A model generated the notes under the pieces. The model was not told the origin of the DNA. It was given only the letters and a program-made list of their open reading frames with translations, and searched no databases. Both the position numbers and the translations under genes were made by a program. A DNA stretch of 64,000 nucleotides from Hypomesus transpacificus (Eukaryota > Chordata > Actinopteri > Osmeriformes > Osmeridae), in contig NC_061064.1 of NCBI RefSeq assembly GCF_021917145.1, positions 4,605,475 through 4,669,474 on the forward strand, written 5' to 3'. Positions 12,960 to 36,242 of the stretch are shown here, piece by piece (positions within the stretch are counted from its first letter, which is position 1; every line of letters starts with the position of its first letter).

Positions 12960-14868
12960 ACTAAACCCAGATGCTCTGGTCAGAGCTGTATAGAGCTCCT
13001 GTACCTGCTATCTTTACATCATAAGGTTTAAGGAAATCAAATCCTCTGCCCTCAGACCATGCTGCAGTCTGCTGGTCATTTGGAGGAATCTCTCTCTATG
13101 CTTGCATGAGATATTGTCACAAAAAAAAGACAACTTAACATTTAAAACATTAACAAAATAAAACAGTTGAGGAATGAAAGTAGTCATGCAGAGGGAGGAA
13201 GTTCTTACTTTGCTGGAGTGTTGTTAACAAGTCTCTCTATGACAGGAAATTCTGACTGATTCTGAACTCACAGCTCAACTCTGACTTAGGGGGGAGAAGG
13301 GGGAGAGAGAGGAGGAAAGAGGAGGAGTTTCACAGTGTTCTCCTGCCAAGATTTGGCTTGTACATTATTCAAATTGAGAGTAGGCTAAGCTGTTCAACAT
13401 GAAGTTACAGAGCAAGAGACGAGGGACATGGAAAAAAGAGAGATTGAGAAAGAAAGAAAGAATGAAAGGGAGGGTGAGGCATGTACAGAGCAGAGAGTAG
13501 AGTGGGGGCAGGGAGGGAGGTAGCAAGGGGGCTCATAAGGAGACATACTCTGATAGTTTGAGTAATGTGATATATTATTGGGGATACAGCGAAAGAGCCA
13601 GATGCATAGACGGAACTGGAAGCTAAGACAATATTTTTCCTTTTGGTTCTAATTCGTCTGGTTCATAAAGTGTTTCTTAAAAAGGACTGCATGCTGCAGA
13701 AGCAGGGAAGATAGAGGGACCTTGTATCTCTGTTTCTTAGAAACAGCACAAACACACATATACACAGTATCTCTGAGCATGCAATAAAAATGTCCTTAGA
13801 TTCAGAAGTCAACAGTGAGTCATATCAAATCTGATCAACTGGCATTTGATACTCTGGTCTGGTCCAACAGTAATTTAAATACAACAACAACAAAAAAGAT
13901 TTGCAGTCAACATGATCAAAATGACTATTTACTCTAATTATACATGTTAAGATAAATGTATGATAATAAATGTATGGTATTGAGTTCAATGAACAATGGC
14001 TACCTTTTTATCACTTTGTGTTTAACAGATTTTTAAATATATTACATTTCCTTTGAGTTTCCTCTGAATGTGTACTTTGTGAATAAACAGTAAATGGAAC
14101 TGTAGAGCCACCTGGTGTATTATTTGTGGAACTGCACATGAGTGCGGCAGTCAGTGGTCACATAAAGAGTTGACCCTGTGCTGGAGGTATAAACTCGGGA
14201 TAAAATGTGGTATGTATGAAACATCTTTAGTGTGTTTTCGAAGGGGGACAGATGAATACAGTGTTGCTGGCATGTAACCCCGCCCATCCTTTGAGAATTA
14301 GAGTATTGAGTATATGCAAAACACATTGAGGTGTACTCAGTGTCATTTAAATTTGTAGAAACTGTCCGTGTTTCTTTTTGTTATTAATTAGTCAATGCCC
14401 GTCTTATCAGTATTTTACACTGACAATGAAATCTGTCTGATGGATTATTATTTATAGAAAAGGTTTTTGAGGGACAGATGGCCAAAATGCATAGACTACC
14501 CTTTAGAGCACCTTTATTTTGAAATAAGGATGACCAGGAAGTACTTCTTTAGGAAGCACTGTGGTTTTGACAAGAAGTGTTTCATTTTATAAACACCAGC
14601 AACGAAGTAATGCGAGGGAAAGCTCCTAAATAAGTACTGTTATTGATCGTAAATGTTGGATTTAAGTAATATTCATAACCAGACAACTTCCGTCATTGCT
14701 TAATTTTCTATAAACATTATCATGCTAGCTAACAACGTACAATGCATTAACATACTTAGAAGAGTTTGTAGTAATATTAGCTAGCTTGACTGCATCTGTG
14801 AATTCTAAAATCGGTGGCTAGGTAATACTTACTTTTTAAATTTAATACTGTTGGACCGGTCTGCTGCC
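12960..14868. other. Intergenic region between tagln and pex12
   Basis: No gene is seen. It contains a purine-rich stretch at about 13288-13330 and 13430-13530, a short adenine-rich run near 13119, and AT-rich sequence from about 13860 on. The final part is the pex12 5' region. Confidence 0.5.
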
Positions 14869-16413
14869 ATGGCTGAGCGTGGGGCACATTTGACCACTGC
14901 AGCTGCAGATGATAGACCATCCATATTCGAAGTTCTCGCGCAGGAGTCCCTGATGGGTGCTGTGAGACCAGCTTTGCGCCACGCTGTGAAGGTTGGCAGT
15001 TTAACCACTTCTTGGAACTAGAAAGATGGCAAGCTTGCTGTAATAGATGTTGGATGACCAAATAAATAACCTAGAGTAGAGTGTATTATCAACTTGTTGC
15101 TAGTGAAACACCACTTATGATAATATTTGGTTCTACACTTGCTTCTATAAGCTTCACCATTTAGATCCAGCTCAAAACAGATACAGTTTACATTCCATTC
15201 CATTGAGTGGATACTTTTTCCCAAAGTGTCATACAAATATTGCACATAGAAAGTATATCAAAGTAGCTATGGCAAGTAGAGACACACTATAGGTCTCAAA
15301 GGTGTAATTTAATGACCTATGGGAAAGTAGTGAGTACGCACCAGATTTGTATGACCCTCCTGAAATTGCCTTTATTTATACATCACTATCACACTCATCT
15401 GTTGCAGGTACTGGCAGAGTCCAATCCCTCACGCTACGGATTCCTCCTGAGGAGATTCGACGAGATTTACGTCGTTCTCGACCTTTTGCTTCAGCACCAT
15501 TTTCTGTCACGGTCAAGCGGCTCCTTCTCTGAAAACTTCTACAGCTTGAAGCGCGTCTCCTCTACGGGAAGCGAGAAGCCCGCTTATTTGGGACTTCGAG
15601 GCAAATCCCACTGGCGCTCGCTGCTTCTGCTGGCTCTCGTGCCGTACCTGCGGGCCAAACTGGAACAAGTGTTGGCGAAGCAGAGGGACGAGGATGAATT
15701 CTCCATCCGCCTGCCTCAATCCCGCATGCAGAGAATGTACAGGGCTTTCCTGGCCGCGTACCCTTACGTCAGCATGGCTTGGGACAGCTGGGTCTTCTGC
15801 CAACAGCTCTTGTACGTGTTTGGTCGCGCAAGGACACATTCGCCATTTCTGTGGCTGGCGGGAGTCCAACTGGCTCACCTCACAGGACATGACATCAGGA
15901 ACATGGACCTGAAACCAGCAACACCATCTGCAGGCATTGGGTCAAGGTGAGCTTGACATATTACCAAATCTATACCTGACCCGTGTACTTCATATATTGC
16001 CACTGCTAACGGTGAATTTTTCTTGCAGTATCGGTGATCGGTTACGGAAGCTGACGACAACTGTGGTTGGAGGCGTGGCCGTGTCCCTCTCCTCAAGCCT
16101 GTCCATGGGGGTGTTCTTCCTCCAGTTCCTGGAGTGGTGGTATTCCTCTGAGAACCAGAGCACCATGAAGAGCTTGACCACCCTGCCCACGCCGCCCCCT
16201 CCCGTCCACCTGCAGGACCCTTCATCCCAACACAGCAAAGTGTGCCCGCTGTGTCGCAAGTGCCGCACCAACGACACGGTTCTCTCCACCTCCGGCTTTG
16301 TGTTTTGTTACCGGTGCATCTATGTCTACGTCAAAGCAAATATGAGGTGTCCCATGACTGGTTACCCCACTGAACTCCAGCATCTCATCAAGATTTACTC
16401 TCCTGAGAGCTAG
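14869..16413 (+). CDS. pex12: Peroxin-12, peroxisomal RING E3 ligase subunit
   Basis: An integral peroxisomal membrane protein that, with PEX2 and PEX10, forms the ubiquitin ligase/retrotranslocation channel recycling the PEX5 import receptor. Exons are 14869-14991, 15408-15946 and 16029-16413, giving 348 aa (human 359). The N-terminus [10 protein letters not shown] and the block PSIFEVLAQ match the family. The middle has the Pex2/Pex12 membrane region, including [10 protein letters not shown]-like and [21 protein letters not shown] segments. The C-terminal degenerate RING starts near residue 291 with CPLC, CYRC and CP. It keeps only part of the eight zinc ligands, which is normal for PEX12. 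The first intron has a non-ideal donor (gttggc). Confidence 0.95.
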
Positions 16414-16434
16414 ACATGGGAAACGCATCGGGAG

Positions 16435-16447
16435 GGGGGGGGGGGGG
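16435..16447. repeat. Poly-G run in the pex12 3' UTR
   Basis: About 13 consecutive G just after the pex12 stop codon. A similar poly-G run occurs at about 20992-21006 in the orai2 intron. Both are prone to length errors. Confidence 0.8.
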
Positions 16448-16872
16448 TCTTCTAAAGATGTCCGCTTTTCCATTTCTTTAGTGTCAGTAATTGTGATTGT
16501 AAAGGTGAAATCCCCATGTGAAAGCAGCAAGTGTTATGGAAAGCAGCAAGTGCCATGTTAGTCAGCTGGTGTCCTCCTACTCAGACACAAGTATAAGTAC
16601 TGCCTGATTATGCAATTCAATTTGTTTGTCCTTAGCATGATCATATAGTCTTGATTTTTCTATGAACCTTGAAGAAACAATGTTTTGGACTTGTGGCAAA
16701 GCAGAAGTGCTGCAAGATATTTTCCCACACTGTAGGAAACTGCCTCCAGTTCAAATGTGAACATTCAGTATGTAGCCCTCGAGGAGGCCTAGCCAAACAA
16801 GGAATGGAGTTGATGTTTATGAAGCCAAGCATACTTCAGGCGTGAGCTATCCATGGAAGGACAAGTCGTTTT

Positions 16873-16890
16873 CAGAATTAAAACTTTATT
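16873..16890. terminator. Back-to-back poly(A) signals of pex12 (+) and orai2 (-)
   Basis: The plus strand has ATTAAA at about 16878, and TTTATT at 16885-16890 reads AATAAA on the minus strand. The two genes converge here, so this is a plausible shared 3' boundary. It would imply a long (about 3.4 kb) orai2 3' UTR. This is inference from motifs and gene orientation. Confidence 0.4.
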
Positions 16891-19800
16891 TGAGCAACTT
16901 TCTTGGAAGTGTGCATTAGTTGGAAGCCATGTGCATATTTTTGCATGAATCCACAATCTTCAACATACTGCCCTCGCCATTGGAACTTTACTTTTCCCAT
17001 TTGTCCCTCAGCGAACAGGAGCACCTGAAAATAAGTCAGAATAATTGAAATATAGCATTACAGGAATGTTTAAAATACAGATACAGCAAGACCAGACTTC
17101 ATTAGTTTACAGTTATCCAACCTGCCATCAGCATCAGGTACTGAACGGCAAAAATCCTAAAGCTACATGCATTACAGGGAGCTAGATGTCCAACTTAAGT
17201 AGTCTCTGCAGAGAGAGTATATTTAGCATGAGGTCATGACCTGCATGCCGATTCAGTTGAATGTGATCCGCCATGGCCTGGCCGCAGTACAGCTAATATG
17301 ATCCGAGGTGTGAGGGCAGAACACCCACACTGCCGCGCCAAAGCTGCTCAACAACGTAGGCCAGGAGTCTAAACATAGAGCCATGGCAGGTCCTTAGGGT
17401 AGGGGCTGAGCCTTAAGTGATGGGCCTCATGTCAAGACTATCCCCTCCCAACTGGCTGAACCACTAGTGAGATAAGTAGCACAGTTGACTGGTCAACTTT
17501 TATCTAGCTTGATAAAAAGGAAAAAGGTCATAACATAAGAAAATGGGATGTTTGGGGGACAACGGGATCACAGAACATTTTGTGCCTATGAGTGCTACAT
17601 TTGTAAGGGCCATATGGGCTACTAATGTGAGCATATCTGACATTGGTTTTGACTGAAGAATTCACCATTAGCATCCTCGGTCAATATAACCTCACAGCTC
17701 AGCGAGAAGATTAAAACTGATCATGCCTTAGTCAGAGACACCCAGAGGTATCACTACCAAGTCAGTTTGTTCTTGAATCATCATAGCTGTGTTATATTAT
17801 TCAGCAAGGTCTTCAAACTAAACACATGAAGGACAGTTTCTTTTACCATTGGTTGATTATTAAAAAGATTATCTAGACTGGAAAGACAATGCAGAAAATA
17901 TATCACGATAAGCATGGGTTACCTTGTCTTTGTCACCTCTTGTCAGAAATGTTGTTTGTGAGTAGACTTGAAAGAGCAAGCTTTTTATATTGGCAAAGCA
18001 CTTAATTATATAATTCTCATTGGCTACTCAATTGACTAATTACCACAGTGCTCAAACAGCTGTGTGTAATTGATGTGAAAACTGGAAACCCTAATAACAA
18101 ATTACAAGTGTCTCGGTTCTAACAGTTTAAAGAACATACTTCCTCCCACTCTTGAATTATTGACTCCACTAACATCATTGGAATGTGATAATAACTCTAA
18201 TGTCCTTTAGTTACAGAAGTCAAATGAACCTGAAACACCAGTGACTCAAGTGGTGGATGCATTCAAATAAGACTATTCAAACTAGGCTCAAGCATACAAG
18301 GCTCGATGTGATCATAACATAGCATAGCAAAAATATCTGAGTAATTTACCATATATTCTGTTTATAAGAATTGAGACAACATACACATTGTGGGGCATAG
18401 AAATAAACAAAATAAAATGTGTTTATTTGCCACATGAGACTACACTTCAGACAAGGTATGAAAATACATGCCATTTCACAGAACAACAAACCACGCACAC
18501 AAAGCCTTAAACATACACTAAACCAGATAACATACTTCTGTGTTATTATCCAAAATAAATGAAAAGCTAATTTTCTTTATCAAAAACATAACACAAAATG
18601 TTATTTAATTTCCAATACAACGTTTGTGTTCTGCACTGGTATTGTCAACATATAAAAATGGTCTGTTTGGTCACAGAAACAGTATGTATCCTACTCTGAA
18701 TACTACATTTGTATAGAATGATCTTCCCAAGAGTTACTACTCAAACTAATCACTGCATACTCAATCGTTGACCATGGTCTGTTTTGAAGAAAGCAGAAAC
18801 AGTAAGACTTAAAACATTGTGTTACAGCCAAAGCAAGCTTACAGACATTCAGCTTTCAACACTCCTTTCAGAACTAAACTACAAGTGCACTTGTGTCTTT
18901 TCTCAACACAGTGAAATAAAGAAAATTTTCAATTCTTGGTCAGAGAACTTGTCTTGGAATGTTGTTATCTTCCTTTCTTACCTTTTCCTTTTTGAAGCAG
19001 ATAAATATTTATTCAAGAGAACTGACAACTTAATCCATGCTGACAATACCTCTCCACTTGTCTTCACAAAGCTTTGATATTTCAAATACTAAACAGGCCG
19101 TTTTAAGTCAAGCTCACCAGCCCCCACTCCAACAATATATTATAGTAACATTCTAACCCTTTTTTATTACATTTTATATAAAAAGTAATGGCGCAAATTA
19201 TATTTATCCCTGGTTAATACAAACACCTCTACTGTCATTTTGTAAACATTTACATTTGAAAACAAACAATTATTTAGTATAAGGAGTAATGTTATGTGCT
19301 TATCAATGTTTCATGAAGAAAAAGGGATGCACAAATCTGAAACGTATTAGCTATTAGATACACTGGAATATATTTGACACATTTTTATATTGTCCCATTA
19401 TGGGCAAATGTAAGTAACCTAAACAACACACGGTAAGCAGAGACATTGCTTGCTTTGAATGGCCATGCTGATGGCTAGGAAGTATTTGGCATTGTGAAGA
19501 TCATTTACAGTAAAGGATTTGACAATAGGGGCTTTGAGGCCGGAGGAGCCCAGGAACCCCAAGAGGCACCGTGTTCCGCACTCATCTGGACACCAGTGGG
19601 GCTCATTTACACTGTACAAACGTTGTTTTTGAAAGCAGGAAATGACAGCTTTCTGGCCTGTAACAATGATTAAAATGTTTCACACACAGTGAAACCTGGT
19701 GTTGTCCACCTGACCACACACTTCCTGGTGCACTGTCAGAGTAGTCAAAAGTAACACCCAAATGTGGGACAACTTGGTGGTAGCATGTACTAACACAGCC

Positions 19801-20266
19801 CTGTTTGCACATATGGTGGTTAGACATTCTAATCTCCAACACTTCCTGTATCATGGCAATAAAGCTATAAAGTGGTAATGGCACTAATGAAAGGGGACTG
19901 AAGACAACAAAAAAAAGCCCTTAAAAAGGCCGGTAAACACCCTTGGGTGATGGGACTATTTTTACTATTCTAAAGAATAAGTATTCTTTTTTATTAGCAT
20001 CAACATACAAAATCGGCCACCTTTCACACAGTCAACACAATGTTATCCAAGCCACCCATTTCATGTCTGTTCATTCTTTAACCTTCCACACAGTAGGTGG
20101 AGCTCTGCGACTCGAGGAAGCCAATAACAATGATCCGACCGGATGTGGAGGAGGAAAAGAGAGCTTGTTAGATTGGGGAGAAAGAACACCTTCCACCTAT
20201 TGATTCACAAGGAGCTCACCACAAAGCTCAAAGGCTATAACAGTAAAGCAAACCAAGCAGCTGAAA
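16891..20266 (-). other. Probable long 3' UTR of orai2, or intergenic
   Basis: No coding region is supported. Composition is AT-rich, especially 18400-19300. It lies directly downstream of the orai2 stop codon. Whether all of it is 3' UTR cannot be told without transcript data. Confidence 0.4.
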
Positions 20267-21445
20267 TCACACAGCTTGTAGCCCCCTCTCGTGCCCATCC
20301 AGCTGCACCTTGATCTTGTGCAATTCCTCAATCTCCTGGTTGTGGCGCTCCGTCTTGTGGCGCACCAGCGAGCGGTAGAAGTGAATGGTGAACACCACAA
20401 AGATCACCCCCACAGGCACCATGATAATGGTAGAGGCCAGTGCTGCCTGCCAGCCGCTGTTTCCTGGAACGGTGGTCGGTTTAGGGGGCTTAACCCCACC
20501 ACTAGGGGAGCTGCAATTCATCTTGGCCAGCGCAAGCTCGGCGGCTGCTACGGCAACCTGGTTGGCACCTCCAGAGTCCACGGGCAGGAACTTGATCCAG
20601 CAGAGGAGCACCACCTCAGCCAGGAAGAGGAGGATGCCCAGGGCTGTGGAGAAGCCCCAGGCCAGCTCTATATAGTGGTGCATGCGTTCATGGGGGGACT
20701 CGCTCACCGAGTTGAGGTTGTGGATGTTGCTGACCGCTTCCACGTTGGGCAGGATGCAGGTGCTTATGAGCAGGGCAAACAGGTGCACAGCCACCAGCAC
20801 TGTGGTGCACACGCTGAAGGAGATGAGGAGGAAGCGTGGGTAGTTGTACTGCATCTCCAACTGGACTTCAACCATGGCCACCTAGATCAGCACACAAACC
20901 AAAACATCACGTCAACCATCTTCGACTAAGCAGGCATAAATCTGAAAGGCTTATTTATTCGTTCATTGGTTCACATGCTATTAATAGCAGAGGGGGGGGG
21001 GGGGGGATGGCGGAAGCTCTTCCTGTGAGAATTATGATAGGAAGAATGAAGAATGTAGTTTGTTTACTTGAGAAACCCCCAGGAAATGCTTTGACATTAA
21101 ACAAAGGTTAATATGTTTGTTTTAGGAAAAACTGCCAGACAGGGTACAGCTACTGATGACAGAGCCTATCTACATATCTGTAAGAATATCTCTGAGAAAA
21201 TGTATGTGACTCACCATGGCGAAACCTGAGAGCAAAGCTGACGTCCGGCTGGAGGCTTTAAGCTTGGCCCTGCTCAAGTAAAGCTTTCTCCAGGACAGGG
21301 CCTGCACCGAGTGGTGGTTGGAGGTGACCAGCTCCAGGTAACTGCGCCGCACCCAGTCTCTGTAGTCCATCCCCCCGCCATCTTGAACCCGCTCTGAGTT
21401 CCCTGGGGTGGGGGAGCCCATGGGCACATTCAGCTCACTGCTCAT
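20267..21445 (-). CDS. orai2: ORAI calcium release-activated calcium channel 2
   Basis: A plasma-membrane pore subunit for store-operated calcium entry, gated by STIM proteins. Coding exons on the minus strand are 21445-21215 and 20881-20267, giving 281 aa (human ORAI2 254). The N-terminus MSSELNVP and [15 protein letters not shown] identify ORAI2. The pore helix has [21 protein letters not shown], with the conserved Arg and the selectivity-filter Glu, and is split by the intron after FAM. TM2-TM4 and the C-terminal STIM-binding helix ([16 protein letters not shown]) are intact. The extracellular loop between TM3 and TM4 carries an extra Ala/Pro-rich insert with an N-C-S glycosylation sequon. 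A 5' UTR exon ending near 22279 is likely, because an acceptor at about 21455 precedes the ATG. Confidence 0.95.
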
Positions 21446-21455
21446 GGCAACTGAT

Positions 21456-24400
21456 GGACAACAGAAAAAGAAAAAGTTATTTTTTAAAGATCCAATTCAT
21501 TCACACTGCACATTGTAAATGGTGGAAGGTATTAAGGAAACAAAGACTGAGTGTATTATAACAAGAGCATTTAGTGTTTTTCAAAAAACTGTAAAAGGAC
21601 AGAATTGCTTCAGATAGCTTCAGTCTAAACTTTAGATTTACCCATCTCATGAATGGCTGTTCATTCATCTACAATCAAACTCAAATAATAATGCCTTGTA
21701 AGAGTTGTGACAATGGTGTTGCAATGTGGTGACAGCTATATATATGCTTGAAAATTATCTTGGTCGTGGTGACTGCTGAGTTGACTTCTTGTCATCACTT
21801 AACCAGATGGATAATGTAATTAGTGCCTTTGAGCGCAAATCAACTACTGCGGCAATTAAAGGCCTGTGTTCACTTCAATACATGAACATGCATATATTCT
21901 CACCACGAAGGGATGCGGTACCAATTTCTTTACAACGTAGTTGAAAAATGAGATAGCCAGTCAACCCAGCTGGCTGTCTAGAACACACTGGCAAGCTAAG
22001 CTTGCTCGCTCTACGTCATATGAAAGACACAGAGGCTAGCCTCTATAACCATAGCTTCTATAACCAAAAATGAGACTTTTTCCCATTGTTATCCATCATG
22101 TTATTTCATGATAGAGCGATCTAGAGAATAAAAACTATATTTGACTATATTTGATTATACTCCTCAGCAGCAATTTCGAAGTTCAGTTGTAATTAAAGTG
22201 ATTGTAGACAGAACTAGCTAGACGTTCTAGTTGCTACTTGCCAGCCAGCCAATATAATAATGTTGCATGCATGCAATACCTTTATGCCAAGAAATTCCCC
22301 CGAGTTATTTCATCCACAATCCTTGAAGAACTGCTGAGTGAATTTGTTGTCAAGAGGTGAACGGCTAAATCCTGCAGACTACGTGAGACGTCTGCCCTCC
22401 CTTCCAACCGCCTTCGCGCATTCTGGTCACATGTTAGGGCGTAACCACGTCCGCATCCCAAGAGAGTAGGGAGGAATCCTCCTGAGACAGAGACCGAGGT
22501 GTGTCCACCTGTGTCGTCTTCAGTTCCGAAAAGCCTTTAAAAAACGTTTTAAAAACAGGAACCATTCCGTGTACGTTCTCGATAACAGCGTCTGCTAAAT
22601 GACTACATGTGTAGGCAAGAGAAACATATCACACAATACACTTCAAATTGTTGTTCTGTTTTTAGTACAGTCTGAAGTTTTGAAAATGCGTGCTCATTTA
22701 CTTGTAAACCGTTTTCTGGGTCAACAAATGTCCTTGATTGTTGAGCACCTTTCCTCTGGAACAGGCATCAGTGGAAAACTGACTGATTTAATAAACTCTT
22801 CAAAACTTAAATACACTTTTTACACCGGTCCATTATCTGAAACTGCTTAAATAACAAACATACACTTGTTCTATATACCATATTCAATCAGATGTGCATT
22901 CAAAGAAACTGTCAAATGCACCCATGTTTTTGAGAGTTTAATAATGCCCAATAAATATAAACTAATGACATGTCTTGAAGACACAAACATACAAAAAAAT
23001 CTGACATCCGCAGAATCCACACCAGTGCATACTGTCAGTAACACCATTCAGTTATTTGGCCTAAAGAAGAAATACAAGAAACACATGAGTATGTTAGTCT
23101 TCCATTTCATGACCACAAAATCAAGAATGTTTCAGCTTCATCACACTTTTAAAGATAATAAAGGAACAAATATGTATTACACTTCATTTTAATTTCTAAT
23201 ATCAAAGGATACTTTACCATCTCTTTTTGAGGGTCTGTAAGTATTCTTTTATTTTGCCAGCAGATGGCACACTTGGACAACAGTCCTTCATGAGGTGCGG
23301 TCTGTCAAATTGTAATTCTCATGCTAGAAGAATCTTGGGCCACCCAAACCTTTAAAATCACAAGGTACTATTATTATGCAGGTGCCTACAATCCTTTCTT
23401 ACAGTCTAGTGGATACTAAAGGATGTACCTTTCTCCAGAATTCTAGTTCAAGTCCAGAATACTGTATTTACATGATTCCATCATTCTCCTCAAATGACTA
23501 CTACTACTATAGTACTAGAAAGTAAAGTTTTCCTTAGTTTTGATATTTGACCCGTCTCGGAATGTGTGTCAGTAACAAAGAAAAATGATATTCAAAGTGT
23601 ATTTCAAATAGAACAAACAAGCAAATAATAAAAATGGATATACTTCAAATTCTCTTTTTTTGTAGATAAAGACATAGTAAACTAACACAAAACACCTATT
23701 CTGGTGCTTTGAACCTAAAGTATGTAACCGATAAACGTCTATGCTGCGAGTGATGATTAGCATTTGGAATAATCATTCACAGTGAGGAAAACAGCTGGTC
23801 AGTTTACTCTCATCTGATGTGGTATATATGTAACATTTCATGACAGAAAGGATATTGAACTGGTTAATGTTTAAGTAAAATCAGTATACTGTGTTAAGGA
23901 CCAGCAGCATACAGTAAGGCAACAGAACATCTCTGCCCATCTCCTCACCTGATAGCGCTTAAAATAACTGTACTAAACCAAAAGTTTAACTTTTAGTTTC
24001 TCCCCAATAACATGCACGCTCTTCCACATGTGTTTTGGCAGTTTTCTCCATGGTGTCCTTCACAGGCAATTCAAGATAAAGTCTTGCAAAGACCAACTTA
24101 ATCCAAATTCTAATGCATGTCAGACACAAGACCACGCTCATCAGCATTGGTCTTAAAAAATAAGTAACTGACAAATCAATATCTTTAAGGCTGGAGATCT
24201 TTGTTCCCCCCTTTCCTGTTCTACCAAATTCACAACACCAACACTAACCACCATGCACTCTGATGACAAGTGCAAAAGTTCACAAACCCTCATGTGACGC
24301 AGACAAATGACAGAAAAAAAAGAAGAAAACGTTGGAAGTGCCAACTCAGAAGAAGCTCTTCCAGTCTTTTCAGCCTGAGGCCAAAAAAAAAGAACAAAAA

Positions 24401-24568
24401 GTCGAGTTGAGTTAGTCAGAAGCCGCTCGGCCACTTGAAATGTTCTGGACTGCAGAATGGTGGAACGCCAGCCGGCATTGAAATGACCAAGCCTCCCATT
24501 TGAGGAATACTGGGCCAATCCCATCTTGCCATCTCTCTGGGGTCTCCCAGGCTGAGCAGCAGGGGGTC
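21456..24568. other. orai2 5' region and bckdk 3' flank
   Basis: This covers the inferred orai2 first intron (to about 22279), its non-coding first exon and promoter (about 22279-22500), then the 3' flank or 3' UTR of bckdk. A SINE-type tail fragment is at 22580-22605. A TTTATT at 23248 could be the bckdk poly(A) signal on the minus strand. No further gene is supported. Confidence 0.45.
22580..22605 (+). repeat. SINE 3' tail fragment
   Basis: GCGTCTGCTAAATGAC is the same tail as in the SINE at 28345-28531. Only the tail remains here. Confidence 0.5.
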
Positions 24569-35083
<10,515 letters not shown>

Positions 35084-36242
35084 GTTGAAGATTATTCTTC
35101 ACAAACAGGAGAATCTATTTCTAAATTCTCAAATTCAATGTCTGCCCCAACAGGCCATCAGTCTACACTTTTCCACCGTGCACAAAGGCACGTATCTGAA
35201 AACAAAATTAAGGGGGTACATACGCCTTTATACCGAGATTGACCAGTCTTAAACGGTGTTATTTACAAGACGGTCGGTTCAGCCAATCACAGAAAGGAAA
35301 GGCGGAGAAAACGAAGTGGCCACTCCCGTATATACAGGACGTAGTGTGCGTGCAATAAACAATAGGAACGAGAAGGACCAAAGTACACCATGTTCTTTTT
35401 AAAAAGGAAATACCCCTCTATATATGAAGCATCTCCGATGGAGATTATAATATTTCACGGTACAAGCTTTGCAGATCGGTGGCAAATGCCGTTTAAAAAC
35501 ACGATGGGCAAAAATGTGTTGACATCCTCAGCTGGAAATGTAATCGATTTCTGGCATTTCAGTGTTGTGACACACTGGCAATAAAAACTACTTCCTGTAA
35601 GCTGCATCTTTAAATAATGGAAAGGAAACGGGTTCCATCATTTTTGCATTTGTATTTTTGTAAAGAAGGTACATTGCTTCACTGATGTTAAGGAATACGC
35701 CACATGGCTACACATGTATTGCAATGTGGTTTATTGAGCCCATAACTTGTCCTGCCATTAGCAACTCAATTACCAACTGGGTCATCTGCATGTGTATTCA
35801 TGCATCTAAAACATTAGCCATGTTGAACAATACTAAATTTGCAACATCCTTGTTATTTTTCTCTGAACAATTAAAAATGTAAAAAGTTAAAAAGTAAAAC
35901 AATGAAAACACAATACAGTCAAACATATTTGGTTTCATCAACCTGTTTGTGCACATACTCTTCATCTTGCCAGTTGCTGCCAAACCCACTGGTAACATTG
36001 AGTTTCAAGGAGAGTAAAAGTCAAGGATATACTGAGACGCATTTGTATACCCACATCACTGATCAACACTATAATACAGACTGAACAGTTTTTTTTTTTT
36101 TTTTTCTTCATAAACCAGGAAACGAGGTCCAACTACACATGCTCAGATGCGAGGGGAAAGGAGACTGAAAAGCTGCCCTGCAGAAGTATTGGGATGCAGT
36201 CTCATGACTGCTGAGGCCCAGCTGCTGATGTCTTCCTGTTCC
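35084..36242. other. bckdk promoter and lrwd1 3' flank
   Basis: The left part is the bckdk 5' UTR and promoter, with a CCAAT motif near 35283. The right part is the lrwd1 3' flank. A TTTATT at about 35730 (AATAAA on the minus strand) may be its poly(A) signal. A 64-codon plus-strand frame at 35390 shows no domain. Confidence 0.45.

Noticed and set aside
18784-19077. 97-codon plus-strand frame
   Set aside because: AT-rich region, Lys/Leu/Phe-rich translation, no homology recognised and no splice context.
20291-20929. 212-codon plus-strand frame
   Set aside because: It lies entirely antisense to the conserved orai2 exon and has no domain of its own.
35390-35584. 64-codon frame near the bckdk promoter
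   Set aside because: Short, no domain, and upstream of a gene on the other strand.
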